Shown: positions 42,143 through 50,769, numbered from the stretch's first letter. The stretch is 64,000 nt of DNA from Kaistia sp. 32K (GCF_016629525.1 NZ_AP024269.1:930001-994000); one strand, 5' to 3'. Made by a program: numbers and translations. Notes: generated by a model not told the origin, from the sequence alone.

Positions 42143-43150
42143 TTAGGATCCGGGTTTCCAGCCGAGCGCCGGGCCTATCTTCGTCGCCAGTTGCTCGAGA
42201 ATGTGCCGGTAGTCGGCCTGGTTGAAGACGAAGGGCAGTTCGAAGACGAATTCGTCGGTTTCCTGGAAACTGACGTCCTGCTCGAGCTGCCGGACGATCT
42301 CTTCCGTCGAGCCCAATGCGTCGCGGGCCACGATGCGGCGGTTCTCGTCCGGCGCCAGCGTTCGCGGGGTGCGCTTCGACACATAGGCGGCGAATTTCTC
42401 GGCCTGCTCGGCGCTCGCGCCGTCGGTCGGCACGACGACGCGGCCCTGGCTCACCACCGCCGCGTCGCCGAGCGGATGGCGCTCGCGAAAGAGCTGGATC
42501 TGGTTCCGTTGCGCTTCGGCAAAGTCGCTCGTCGTCTCGAAGGTGCTGATGTTGCTGACGAGCAGCTTCAGCCCCGCTTCGCCAGCCGATCCGGCCGAGC
42601 GCAGGCTGCCGGCGCCGTACCAGGTCCGATCCGCCAGCCCCGCGCTGTGCGGCTCGACCCGATCGGAGAAGACCTCGAACTCTTGCGTCGCGGTGCTCCG
42701 GATCGGCTCGCCACGAGCGAGGCGCAGGAACGCTGCGATGCGCTCGTAGCTGAAATCGTCCTCGCGCCAGGAGGGGCCGAAGATGCGGTCGTTGAATGCG
42801 TCCTTGGGCGGCGGGCTGACGCTGAGGCCGGCCTGAAGACGCCCGCCGCTGAGCAGGTCGGCCGTCGCCAGATCCTCGGCGAGGCGGAACGGGTTTTCAT
42901 ATCCGACCGGGATGACGGCGGTGCCGAGTGCGATGCGCTTCGTCCTCTGGCTCGCCGCGGCGAGAAAGACGGCCGGAGACGACACGCCATATTGCAGGTG
43001 GCGCGTCCGGATCCAGCCGCCGTCCAGGCCGAGTTCTTCGGCATATTCGAAGAGCTGGAGGGCCTCTTCCAGGCCCTTGCCGGGATCGTTCCGGTCAAAC
43101 GGGACGATGTGAAGGAAGCCGAGCTTCTTCAGCGGTCTCTTCTTGCTCAT
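42143..43150 (-). CDS. LLM-class flavin-dependent oxidoreductase
   Basis: This is a 335-residue luciferase-like TIM-barrel monooxygenase needing FMNH2 from a separate reductase. Family stretches include LFEYAEELGLDGGWIRTRHL, SQRTKRIALGTAVIPVGYENPFRLAED, and the LLSGGRLQAGLSV barrel strand. It is the last gene of the organosulfur-type operon, with an ATGA overlap to the GNAT gene. It differs clearly from the SsuD-like enzyme at 45621, so the operon has two distinct flavin oxygenases. The substrate is unknown, with sulfonates, sulfones or thioethers plausible from context. Confidence 0.9.
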   Translation of the reverse strand: MSKKRPLKKLGFLHIVPFDRNDPGKGLEEALQLFEYAEELGLDGGWIRTRHLQYGVSSPAVFLAAASQRTKRIALGTAVIPVGYENPFRLAEDLATADLLSGGRLQAGLSVSPPPKDAFNDRIFGPSWREDDFSYERIAAFLRLARGEPIRSTATQEFEVFSDRVEPHSAGLADRTWYGAGSLRSAGSAGEAGLKLLVSNISTFETTSDFAEAQRNQIQLFRERHPLGDAAVVSQGRVVVPTDGASAEQAEKFAAYVSKRTPRTLAPDENRRIVARDALGSTEEIVRQLEQDVSFQETDEFVFELPFVFNQADYRHILEQLATKIGPALGWKPGS

Positions 43151-43695
43151 GGCGTGTCCTTCGACGTCTCGGGGGTAGCCGCGCGTGGCGCGATTGCTTT
43201 GCGGAACGCATGCAGATCGATCTGCTTACGCCCGCCGATGAACAGGCCGTCGCGCGCGAAATCGCGCGTGAAGCCGAGCTTGAAATAGAGGTTGTGCGCC
43301 TTCACCATTTCCGGCGCGCTCTTCATGAAGACGGCGCCGAACCCCCGGTCGCGGGCGATCTCGATCAGATGCGCGACAAGGGCTTGTCCGATGCCCCGCT
43401 TCCTGGCCTCGGGCGCGATCGCGAGCAGACGGAAATCCAGCTCGTCGGCACGCGCATCCGCCATCAGAGGAGCGCCCCCGGCCTTGCGGGTCGTCACCGA
43501 TCCGCAAAGCGCGCCGCTTTTTTCGTCGACAGCGACGAGGACTTCGAACTCGGCCGAGCGCGAGGCGCTTCGATAGAACGACTGCTCCTCAACGGCCTTC
43601 TCGCGCGGGCCGTAGTCGAACGCATAGGCGGCCTCGATCAGGCGGTCGACCGTCTCGAATTCGTCGGGCCGCGCCGGGCGGATCGTTGGGCTCAT
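43147..43695 (-). CDS. GNAT-family N-acetyltransferase
   Basis: This is a 182-residue acetyl-CoA-dependent acetyltransferase. RLLAIAPEARKRGIGQALVAHLIEIARDRGF holds the pyrophosphate-binding Q/RxxGxG/A loop (RKRGIGQA), and KAHNLYFKLGF is motif B. The gene overlaps its neighbours by four bases on each side, so it belongs firmly to the organosulfur-type operon. It could acetylate an amino group of a cysteine-like compound, as S-alkylcysteine salvage routes do, which is inference from context. Confidence 0.88.
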   Translation of the reverse strand: MSPTIRPARPDEFETVDRLIEAAYAFDYGPREKAVEEQSFYRSASRSAEFEVLVAVDEKSGALCGSVTTRKAGGAPLMADARADELDFRLLAIAPEARKRGIGQALVAHLIEIARDRGFGAVFMKSAPEMVKAHNLYFKLGFTRDFARDGLFIGGRKQIDLHAFRKAIAPRAATPETSKDTP

Positions 43696-44783
43696 GCGGG
43701 TACGTATTTGTCGGCGATATGGCCGAGATCGTTGGCCCTGAGCCAGCCGGCATTGTACTCGCGCGTCAGGTAGTCCCGGCCGCTATCGGCGGAGAACGAG
43801 ACGATGAGCGCTTCGTCATGCGCCTGCTCGGCGAGTTCGAGCGCGATCTTCAGGCTGAGGATCGAGGAAATCCCGAGGAACAGCCCTTCCGTCCGCGCGA
43901 CGTGCCAGCCGAAATCGATCACGTCCGGGGCCGGCAGGTGGCGGATCTCGTCGATGACGTCGAGATCGATATTGGGCGGGAAGTTCCGTTCCAGCGTCTC
44001 GTGGCCCGGCGCGCGGTTGAAGACCGGCAAAAGATTGGTGGCTTCGGCGAGCTTGGTGAAGTTGGTCGCGATCACCCGGATGTCCGGGTTCTGCCCTTTC
44101 AGATAGGAGCCCGTGCCGCTCACGGTTCCACCGGTGGCGATGGCCGCCACGAAATGCGTGATCCTGCCCTCCGTCTGATGCCAGATTTCCGGGCCGGTTG
44201 AATGGACATGGGATTGCGGATTGTAGGGGGTCGCGCCCTGACGCGCCCACCAGCTGTTCGGATCCTCGTTGACGTAGCGCTCGGCCACGACGGCCCAATT
44301 GTCGGGGTGGTCGGCGGCGACGTCGGCTTTTCCGGGCAGGATCTCGGCGCCCAGCAGCTTCAGGTAATTGGCCTTTTCGGGCGAGAGGTGGGTATCGGCG
44401 ACCACGGTCACCGGATGACCTGCGACGAGGCCGGCGAGCGCATAGCCGATCGCCGTGTTGCCGGCGCCGAAATCGACGATCCGGTTGCCGGGTTTCAGCT
44501 CGCCCGAGGCGCGCGCCTCGCGCACGATGTTGATTCCGATGCGATCCTTCGACGAGCCGCCGATGTTGAACTGGTCCAGCTTCACATAGACCCGGCCCTT
44601 CGCCTCGGGCGACAGAAGGCGGTTCACCCGCACGAGCGGCGTGTTGCCGACGAGGTCGAAGAGCGTCTCATGCGTGCGCGCCGCCGTGACATCGGGAAAC
44701 CCGGCGGTCAGGCCATCCGCACCGACGGCGGAACCGGGAAGGGGCAGGGGAAAGGAGGAGCGCGGAAAGGGGGAGCGTGACAT
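43692..44783 (-). CDS. Cysteine synthase-like PLP-dependent enzyme (beta-family)
   Basis: This is a 363-residue fold-type II PLP enzyme. Lys79 in NIGGSSKDRIGINI is the PLP lysine, and IATGGTVSGTGSYLKG is the phosphate-binding loop. The substrate loop, normally TSGNTGIGLA in cysteine synthases, reads FGAGNTAIGYALA (residues 105-117), so substrate or reaction may differ (beta-elimination, cystathionine-type or other). About 37 extra N-terminal residues precede the fold and there is no good ribosome site at 44783, so the true start may be internal. In the operon it may make or break a C-S bond in a sulfur amino acid. Confidence 0.87.
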   Translation of the reverse strand: MSRSPFPRSSFPLPLPGSAVGADGLTAGFPDVTAARTHETLFDLVGNTPLVRVNRLLSPEAKGRVYVKLDQFNIGGSSKDRIGINIVREARASGELKPGNRIVDFGAGNTAIGYALAGLVAGHPVTVVADTHLSPEKANYLKLLGAEILPGKADVAADHPDNWAVVAERYVNEDPNSWWARQGATPYNPQSHVHSTGPEIWHQTEGRITHFVAAIATGGTVSGTGSYLKGQNPDIRVIATNFTKLAEATNLLPVFNRAPGHETLERNFPPNIDLDVIDEIRHLPAPDVIDFGWHVARTEGLFLGISSILSLKIALELAEQAHDEALIVSFSADSGRDYLTREYNAGWLRANDLGHIADKYVPA

Positions 44784-44801
44784 GGAGGGGACTCGGCCGT
44801 T

Positions 44802-45614
44802 TCAGGAAAACTGCTCGATGAAACCGGCAATGCCGGCGATGGTCAGCGGGGCCGCGAAGGCCTGATCCTCGTGGTCGGCGCCGCCGAGGCCGAGGAGATA
44901 GGCCTTCCCGTCGCGGCGGCCGAGCGTCTCGAAGAGCTGGACGCTCTGCCGATAGGACACGCAGGTATCGCGGTCGCCGTGGAGGATCAGGAAGGGCGGC
45001 GCCTCGCGTCCCACATGCGTGAAGACGACCGGAGAAACGATAGGATCCGCCTCCCGCAAGAGATGCCGGCCAAGCTGGAAGGGCGGCCAGACGCCGCTTC
45101 GCGAAAAGGACGAATGGGCGAAGCTGCCGGGCTCCGGCAGGGGCTCGCTCTGCCGCTCCGCGTCCCACAGAAGCGGGTCGGCGACCAGCGCATAGGTGAT
45201 CACGCCGGCAGGCCGCCGCGCGTGGGAACGCTTCGTCAGCTTCTCCCATGCACCGAGACCGACAAGGCTGGCGAGATGCCCGCCCGCCGACGAACCGGCG
45301 AGAAATATGGGAAGGCCGGGATAGCGCTCGGCCGCCCATTCATAGGCGTCTCCCGCATCCTGAAGCTGCGCCGGATAGGTGGCGGCATCCGACAGCCGAT
45401 AGTCCGCCGAGAGCACCACGACGCCGTTCTTCGTGAACGGGGCGAGCCGCGGCACGGTGCCGGCCATCTCTCGCGAGCCGTACCGCCAGCCGCCGCCGTG
45501 GAAATAGAGCAGGACGGCTCGCGCCGGTATGTCCGGCCGGCTGAAAACGGTCAGGAGCTGATCGCCCTCGGGCCGCACGGCATAGGTGAAATCCTCTGTC
45601 CGAAGCTCGGTCAT
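44802..45614 (-). CDS. Alpha/beta hydrolase (esterase / kynurenine formamidase-like)
   Basis: This is a 270-residue serine hydrolase. The oxyanion motif is YFHGGGWRYGS (37-47) and the nucleophile is Ser109 in AGSSAGGHLA. The Asp is in LHGDRDTCVSY and the His in GADHEDQAF, completing the triad. The fold and HGGGW motif place it with the BD-FAE/kynurenine-formamidase type of the hormone-sensitive-lipase-like group. It lies 18 bases from the cysteine-synthase-like gene and six bases from the SsuD-like gene, in the same operon. It could deacylate or de-esterify an organosulfur substrate (inference). Confidence 0.9.
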   Translation of the reverse strand: MTELRTEDFTYAVRPEGDQLLTVFSRPDIPARAVLLYFHGGGWRYGSREMAGTVPRLAPFTKNGVVVLSADYRLSDAATYPAQLQDAGDAYEWAAERYPGLPIFLAGSSAGGHLASLVGLGAWEKLTKRSHARRPAGVITYALVADPLLWDAERQSEPLPEPGSFAHSSFSRSGVWPPFQLGRHLLREADPIVSPVVFTHVGREAPPFLILHGDRDTCVSYRQSVQLFETLGRRDGKAYLLGLGGADHEDQAFAAPLTIAGIAGFIEQFS

Positions 45615-45620
45615 TGCGTC

Positions 45621-46805
45621 CTACTGCTCCAGATCCTCGATATGCGGGAACAGGTAGTCGGCGACGTAGGCCGCCTCCTGCTCCAGCGGCCAGCCGGAGA
45701 AGATGAAGGTGTCGACGCCGGGGATCTCGCGCTTGTAACGCCGGATCGAGGCTGCCACCTCCTCGCCGCTGCCGACGAGATAGATCGAGGCTCCCTCGCC
45801 GAAGAAGTCGGGCAGGCCGATGAACTCGGTCAGGCCGGCGAAGACGCCGGGCTCGATTTCGAGCTCGTCGAGGGTCGGCAGGCGCTTGGCCCGGAACGCC
45901 TCGATCCAGCCTTGCCGCCGGGCATCCGGCGCGGTGAAGCTGTGGAGGTCGAACTGGCCGCCGGTGAAGAAGCGGATGCGCGTGTTGAAATCGTCGGCGA
46001 GGCGCTCGGCTCCGGCCGCCTCATAGGTCTCGTAGAAGGCTTCGCGGGCCTGCCTCGGCGTGCGGCGGACGGTGACGCTGCCGTGAATGCCGACCGACTG
46101 GAATTTCCGGCCGTGGCGCGCGGCGGCGGCATGCGCGGCCTTGATCTGTGCCTTGAGCGGTGCGAAGCCCCGCAGAAACGCCAGGTAGACTTCGACGACC
46201 TGGCCCGCGTGCTCGATCCCGCCGGGCGTGGTGCCGGCGCCCCAGAGCGGCGGATGCGGCTTCTGGAACGGGCCGAACGGCAGGGCGTTCGGGTTGTCCT
46301 GATAGATTGGCGGGCCGGTCAGCGTCTCGGCGCCGGTCTCCGCACGACTGTCCAGATAGGTGCCGTCATAGGTGCTGGAGCGCCCCTCGTAGAAATCCTT
46401 GAACAGACGCCAATAATCGGCGCTCAACTGGTAGCGCTCGTCCTTCTTCACCGTGAAGCCATAGGCCGAAAGCTGTCGGTCCTGGCCGTTGACGAGGTTG
46501 ATCAGCAGCCGTCCTTCCGAGAGGAGATCGAAGGTCAGGGCCTGCTGTGCCAGCAGGCGCGAATTGGTGAGGCCGGGATAGATCGGGATCAGGAAGCGCA
46601 GCTTGCGGGTCGCGGCGATCAGGCTGGCGACGGTGACCAGCGGGTCCGACGACGAGGTGCCGTGCAGCGCGCCGTAGAAGCCGCGCCGGTCGATGAGTTC
46701 GGCCGTGCGGATCAGGTCGTTGTGCGTGAAGGGCCGGCGACCCTCCGGATGCCACGGAAAGCGGCCATCGATATGCTTCAGATACCAGAGTATGTGCGTG
46801 GACAT
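45621..46805 (-). CDS. SsuD-like FMNH2-dependent monooxygenase
   Basis: This is a 394-residue luciferase-like enzyme closest to alkanesulfonate monooxygenase, which releases sulfite from sulfonates. Hallmarks are ATRKLRFLIPIYPGLTNSRLLAQQALTFDLLSEGRLLINLVNG, then LSADYWRLFKDFYEGRS and the late LVGSGEEVAASIRRY. It is longer and clearly different from the LLM enzyme at 42143. It sits directly after the SsuB-type ATPase (23 bases), matching the ssu layout. No flavin reductase gene (ssuE) is present in the window, so FMNH2 must come from elsewhere. The substrate may be a sulfonate but is not proven. Confidence 0.88.
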   Translation of the reverse strand: MSTHILWYLKHIDGRFPWHPEGRRPFTHNDLIRTAELIDRRGFYGALHGTSSSDPLVTVASLIAATRKLRFLIPIYPGLTNSRLLAQQALTFDLLSEGRLLINLVNGQDRQLSAYGFTVKKDERYQLSADYWRLFKDFYEGRSSTYDGTYLDSRAETGAETLTGPPIYQDNPNALPFGPFQKPHPPLWGAGTTPGGIEHAGQVVEVYLAFLRGFAPLKAQIKAAHAAAARHGRKFQSVGIHGSVTVRRTPRQAREAFYETYEAAGAERLADDFNTRIRFFTGGQFDLHSFTAPDARRQGWIEAFRAKRLPTLDELEIEPGVFAGLTEFIGLPDFFGEGASIYLVGSGEEVAASIRRYKREIPGVDTFIFSGWPLEQEAAYVADYLFPHIEDLEQ

Positions 46806-46828
46806 GTGAGTGTTCCGGAAAGGCGGGG

Positions 46829-47551
46829 TCAGTAGGCGTCGACGTCGACGCCGAGTTCGTGCAGCAGCCGCTCGCAGATGTCGGTGAAGCGCTTCAGCGA
46901 GCGCCGCCTCGGCGTCGGGATGTCGACGGCGAGGTCGAGCGAGATCCGTCCGTCCCTAAGGACCAGGACCCGGTCCGCCATCGCCACGGCTTCCTCGACG
47001 TCGTGGGTCACGAGCAGCGCCGCGAAACCGTGCTGCTCGCGCAGCCGCAGGCTGAGCGCCTGGATCTCGAGCCGGGTCAGCGCGTCAAGCGCGGCGAAGG
47101 GCTCGTCGAGGAGCAGGAACTCCGGCTCCTGCGAGAGGGCGCGGGCGACGCCGACGCGCTGCGCCTCGCCCCCCGACAGGATGCCCGGCCAGAGATCGGC
47201 ATGGGCATTGAGGCCGACTTCGGCGAGCAGGCCTTCGGCCTTGCGCCGCCAATCCGGACCGCGATGGCCGAGGGCGACGTTCTGCCAGACCTTCTTGTTG
47301 GGGACGAGCCGCGGTTCCTGGAACACGACGCTGAAGCGTCCCGCGACGCGGAACTGGCCCGCGGTCGGTTCTTCGAGGCCGCTCAGGATGCGCAGAAGCG
47401 TCGTCTTGCCGCTGCCGCTGCGCCCGAGCAGCGCCACCACCTGACCGGCCGGAATGGTCAAGTTGATGTCGTCCAGCACGGCGCGGCCATTGTAGACCTT
47501 GCCCAGGCGCTCGGTGACGACGGCCGCCGGCGCGTTCGAGGAGAGGGTCAC
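46829..47551 (-). CDS. ABC transporter ATP-binding protein, SsuB type
   Basis: This is a 240-residue ATPase of the putative sulfonate importer. Walker A is LGRSGSGKTT, the Q-loop VFQEPRLVPN, the signature LSGGEAQRVGVARAL, Walker B EFLLLDEPFAALDALTR and the H-loop VTHDVEEAV. The GTG start at 47551 shares one base with the permease TAG stop (TAGTG), which fixes it in preference to a long non-homologous upstream frame. Confidence 0.92.
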   Translation of the reverse strand: MTLSSNAPAAVVTERLGKVYNGRAVLDDINLTIPAGQVVALLGRSGSGKTTLLRILSGLEEPTAGQFRVAGRFSVVFQEPRLVPNKKVWQNVALGHRGPDWRRKAEGLLAEVGLNAHADLWPGILSGGEAQRVGVARALSQEPEFLLLDEPFAALDALTRLEIQALSLRLREQHGFAALLVTHDVEEAVAMADRVLVLRDGRISLDLAVDIPTPRRRSLKRFTDICERLLHELGVDVDAY

Positions 47552-48399
47552 TACCGGATCCCCTTCTTGCCGCGCCAGGGCGTCGCCAGTCGCTCGACGG
47601 TGCGCACGATCGTGTCGGCCGTCAGGCCCAGAAGGGCGTAGATGAAGACGACCAGGAAGATGAGATCCGTCTGGAAATAGGCCATGCCCTTCGATGCAAG
47701 ATAGCCGAGGCCGAGCTTCGCGTTGATGGCTTCCGCGAAGACCAGCAGGATGAGCGCCGTCACCGAGGCGATGCGCAGGCCCTTGAAGATGAAGGGCGCC
47801 GCGGCGGGCAGGATGATGCCGAAGATGGTCTGGAATTTTCCGAGCCGGAAGATCTGCGCAACTTCCAGCAGCTTCTTGTCGACATTGCGCAGGCCGGTGA
47901 ACGTATCGACATAGAGCTGCGGTGCGGTCGCGAGCACGATGACCAGAACCTTCGGCAGCTCGCCGAAGCCGAACCACACCACGAACAACGGCAGCAGCGA
48001 GGAGAGCGGCATCGACCGGAAGAGCTGGATGCTCGGATCGATCAGGCGCTCGACCGGGCGAAAGAAGCCGCTCGCCACGCCGAGCGCGATGCCGGCCGTG
48101 CTTCCGATCGCGAGACCGAGCGTCGCCCGCTGGATCGAGATCGCAAGATGCTCCCACAGCGTGCCGGCGGCGTAGAGGTCATAGGCCCGGCGAAGAACGA
48201 GCTGCGGCGAGGAGTAGATGCGAACGTTGATGTGGCCGGTCTCGGCGGCCCATCCCCACCAGAGCAGGATGGCGATGGGGATCAGCACGCCGACCAAGCC
48301 ACGCAGGATCGGCTTGAGCAGGCGGCTTGCGCGGGATGGCTCCCAGGGCGCGAGCCTGACGCCGGCCTGGGCGGCGGGCTCCGGAAGAGACAGCGACAC
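47551..48399 (-). CDS. ABC transporter permease, SsuC type
   Basis: This is a 282-residue permease with about six helices. LFRSMPLSSLLPLFVVWFGFG and EVAQIFRLGKFQTIFGIILPAA, the coupling loop, are clear. The GTG at 48399 has AAAGGA eight bases upstream. The ATG at 48447 also has a GAGG, but it lies inside a strong hairpin stem and would add a non-conserved proline-rich leader, so the GTG is preferred. It is co-transcribed with the binding protein upstream. Confidence 0.9.
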   Translation of the reverse strand: MSLSLPEPAAQAGVRLAPWEPSRASRLLKPILRGLVGVLIPIAILLWWGWAAETGHINVRIYSSPQLVLRRAYDLYAAGTLWEHLAISIQRATLGLAIGSTAGIALGVASGFFRPVERLIDPSIQLFRSMPLSSLLPLFVVWFGFGELPKVLVIVLATAPQLYVDTFTGLRNVDKKLLEVAQIFRLGKFQTIFGIILPAAAPFIFKGLRIASVTALILLVFAEAINAKLGLGYLASKGMAYFQTDLIFLVVFIYALLGLTADTIVRTVERLATPWRGKKGIR

Positions 48400-48417
48400 G
48401 GAAAACGTCCTTTCTTC

Positions 48418-48449
48418 GGATGCATCCGCCGGGGAGGGCGGATGCATCC
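48418..48449. other. Strong hairpin between binding-protein and permease genes
   Basis: Perfect 13-bp arms GGATGCATCCGCC and GGCGGATGCATCC surround GGGGAG, starting seven bases after the binding-protein stop. Without a T-run it is more likely an mRNA-stabilising or processing element that favours the binding protein over the membrane subunits than a full terminator. Confidence 0.7.
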
Positions 48450-48456
48450 GGGAGCC

Positions 48457-49476
48457 TCAGTACTGGTAGTCAACGCTGTTCAGCAGCTTGTTGTAGCGAT
48501 CGTCGAACGTGACGGTGATGTCCTCGATCGGGCTGATGTCGCCGTTTTCCGCCAGCACATCGGCCGACTTGCGAACGCCCTTGAGCAGCGCGTCGTTGAA
48601 GTTGATCGAGGCCGTGCCCTTGTGGCGGCTGACGATGAAGTCGGCGAGGTCAGGTGGAAGCTGGCCAACTTTGATAAAGGCCTCGCGCGCCTTGTCGGGA
48701 TGGGCGCCATACCACTCGGATTCGAACTTGTTGTAGCGAACGAGATAGTCGCGGATCCGGGCTTCCTTCACCGGGTCGGCGAGGTCGGCGGAACGCGCGG
48801 CGAAGCCGTAGAAGACGGCCACGCCGAGATCGTCGGACGAGTAGATCACCTTCGCGTCGCCGGATTGCAGCAGGTCGGCGATGTCGTCGGCGAACGCCGT
48901 CAGGACCTGCGCCTGGCCGCTGTGGAAGGCGGCGATATTGGTGCCGTAATTGTCGTTCTCGAGCGGGGTGATGTCGTTATGGGTAAGGCCGGCAGCCTTC
49001 AGCGATGCGAGGTAGACGGTGGGCGTGTCGCCGCCGACGCTGAAGGCCCAGCTCTTGCCCTTGAGGTCGGCGGGAGTCGCGACGCCGGCGTCGGTGCGCG
49101 CCGCGGTGACCACCTTCGGGATGTCGCGGATCGGCGGCGGCGAGAAGCCGGCGATGACCTTGATCGGCGCGGTCTGGGCCGTCCAGGCCGGCGTTTCGGC
49201 GGCCTGCTGGCGCAGCGCGGTCGTGGCGCCATAGAAGGCGACGTCGATCGTGCCGGCGTTGAGGGCCGCAACCTGCTCGCCGAATGGGGTCTTCGCGGCT
49301 TCGATGATGTAGGGAGCGTCGTCGAACAGGCCGGATTGCTTGGCAAGCTCCGTGATCGCCGGGTCGAACGAGCCGACCTTGAGCACCGGTTTTCCGTCGG
49401 CGGCGTGGGCCGCCGCGACAAGGCCGAGCGCGCCGGCCAGCGCCAGGAGAGATACGCCTAGGGTTCTCATGTTCAT
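48457..49476 (-). CDS. ABC transporter substrate-binding protein, SsuA/TauA-like
   Basis: This is a 339-residue periplasmic protein. The signal peptide is MNMRTLGVSLLALAGALGLV ending AAAHA before ADGKPVLKVGSFD. EQVAALNAGTIDVAFYGATTALRQQ and DLKGKSWAFSVGGDTPTVYLASLKAAGL follow the SsuA/NrtA pattern. AAGGA lies five bases before the ATG. It is the first gene of an eight-gene minus-strand operon transcribed away from the LysR gene. The binding-site wording departs from SsuA itself, so an organosulfur ligand is an inference from the SsuD-like neighbour. Confidence 0.9.
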   Translation of the reverse strand: MNMRTLGVSLLALAGALGLVAAAHAADGKPVLKVGSFDPAITELAKQSGLFDDAPYIIEAAKTPFGEQVAALNAGTIDVAFYGATTALRQQAAETPAWTAQTAPIKVIAGFSPPPIRDIPKVVTAARTDAGVATPADLKGKSWAFSVGGDTPTVYLASLKAAGLTHNDITPLENDNYGTNIAAFHSGQAQVLTAFADDIADLLQSGDAKVIYSSDDLGVAVFYGFAARSADLADPVKEARIRDYLVRYNKFESEWYGAHPDKAREAFIKVGQLPPDLADFIVSRHKGTASINFNDALLKGVRKSADVLAENGDISPIEDITVTFDDRYNKLLNSVDYQY

Positions 49477-49613
49477 TGGGGTCCTTCAGTTCTCGCATGC
49501 GCGGAATACGGCCGTTCGCGGCGGCGAACTCGGCGCCAGCTGATCCGATCCAGGCTGGGCTAAGCATCGGATAAGCGAGCAAAAACGCCCCGAAAAGATC
49601 ATGCGAGGAACGA

Positions 49614-49657
49614 ATGACGTCATGAATTTCAGGAGGTTAGTGAATTTCGTTTCACTA
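49614..49657. promoter_or_regulatory. LysR-type operator region
   Basis: In the 339-base gap between the divergent LysR and importer genes, TAGTGAA and TTCACTA arms (49638-49644 and 49651-49657) form a 20-base inverted repeat of the T-N11-A kind. A second palindrome, ATGACGTCAT, lies at 49614-49623. Their spacing fits the recognition and activation sites of a LysR activator. Confidence 0.65.
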
Positions 49658-49815
49658 CAGGCGGGTCCGGCGAGACGGACTTTGCTCGACCCAAAGTCGC
49701 GACGCGTTATCATGCTGTAGAACGCCGAGGTCTTGAAAACCGGCAGGCGACGCATCCTCGGACCGAGCTGCGAAATAATCGGCTTTTTCCGCAAATCCGA
49801 CGGCCAAAGGCTCCC

Positions 49816-50769
49816 ATGGACATCGATCATCTGCGCCTTTTGCGCGAACTGGCGCGCCACAAGTCCGTCTCCGGCGCCGCCGGCGCCCTGGGCCTCACCC
49901 AGTCCACGGCGTCCAAGCAGCTTCTGTTGCTGGAGAAGGAGGCAGGCCGGAGGCTGGCGGAGCGTTCGTGGCGCGGGGCGTCTCTGACGCCGGATGGGGA
50001 GCGCCTGCTTGCCCATGCCGAGATCATCCTCGATCAGCTGGATCTTGCGGCGCATGAGCTGCAATCGATCGCCGATCGGTCGAAAGGCGCGATATCGCTC
50101 GCGGCCTTCGACGGGGCTGTCGCCAGCTTCGTTCCGACCGCCATCCGGGCGACCAGCCAGAGGATCGCAGGGGCAGCGGTAAAGCTCGTCGTGGCCGAGC
50201 CCGGCGCTGCGGAGGCGGCGTTCGGCAAGGGCGAAGTGGATGTCGGCCTGGTGCTGAGAGAAACAGCGCAGGCGGCGCATAGCAACGACGGCCGGACGCG
50301 GTTGCAGCCGCTCTTCCATGAAAATCTGCTATGCGCCGTTCCATCGGGCCATCCGATTGCCGCGCGGGCCTTCGTCGAGCTCGCCGATGTCGATCAGGAG
50401 GCCTGGGCGTTCGCCGCCATCGACGGATGTCCGCTCTATGCGGAGTTCTTCGACGCCTGCTCCCGGGCGGGCTTCGAGCCCGAATGCAAGTTCCTGATCG
50501 AGGATCTGTCGACGCGGCTTGGCGTCGTGGCGTCCGGCGCCGCGTTCACGATCATTCCGGAGCTGATGGTGAGCAACATTCCGGAAGGCGTCGCGCTTCG
50601 CCCGTTCGGCAATCCCATCCAGACGGTGGTCGCCGCCGTGACTTCGGCGCGTCCGTCGAAAACGCGCGACATCCTGGTCGAGGAACTGATCAACGCGGCG
50701 AACGCCCGGCGTCTGCAGATCTCGAGAAAATCCGGATCGACGAACGTGACATTCGCCAACTTCGCCTGA
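49816..50769 (+). CDS. LysR-family transcriptional regulator
   Basis: This is a 317-residue regulator. The N-terminal winged helix reads MDIDHLRLLRELARHKSVSG followed by GLTQSTASKQLLLLEKEAG and a helical linker. The substrate-binding domain (about 90-300) shows VDVGLVLRE and HENLLCAVPSGHPIA. The gene is divergent from the organosulfur-type operon and is its probable activator, comparable in role to CysB/Cbl- or SsuR-like regulators. The ligand is unknown. The next gene is convergent. Confidence 0.92.
   Translation: MDIDHLRLLRELARHKSVSGAAGALGLTQSTASKQLLLLEKEAGRRLAERSWRGASLTPDGERLLAHAEIILDQLDLAAHELQSIADRSKGAISLAAFDGAVASFVPTAIRATSQRIAGAAVKLVVAEPGAAEAAFGKGEVDVGLVLRETAQAAHSNDGRTRLQPLFHENLLCAVPSGHPIAARAFVELADVDQEAWAFAAIDGCPLYAEFFDACSRAGFEPECKFLIEDLSTRLGVVASGAAFTIIPELMVSNIPEGVALRPFGNPIQTVVAAVTSARPSKTRDILVEELINAANARRLQISRKSGSTNVTFANFA

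Noticed and set aside
44871..46835. Open plus-strand frame of 654 codons
   Set aside because: It lies opposite the hydrolase and SsuD-like genes and has no recognisable domain.
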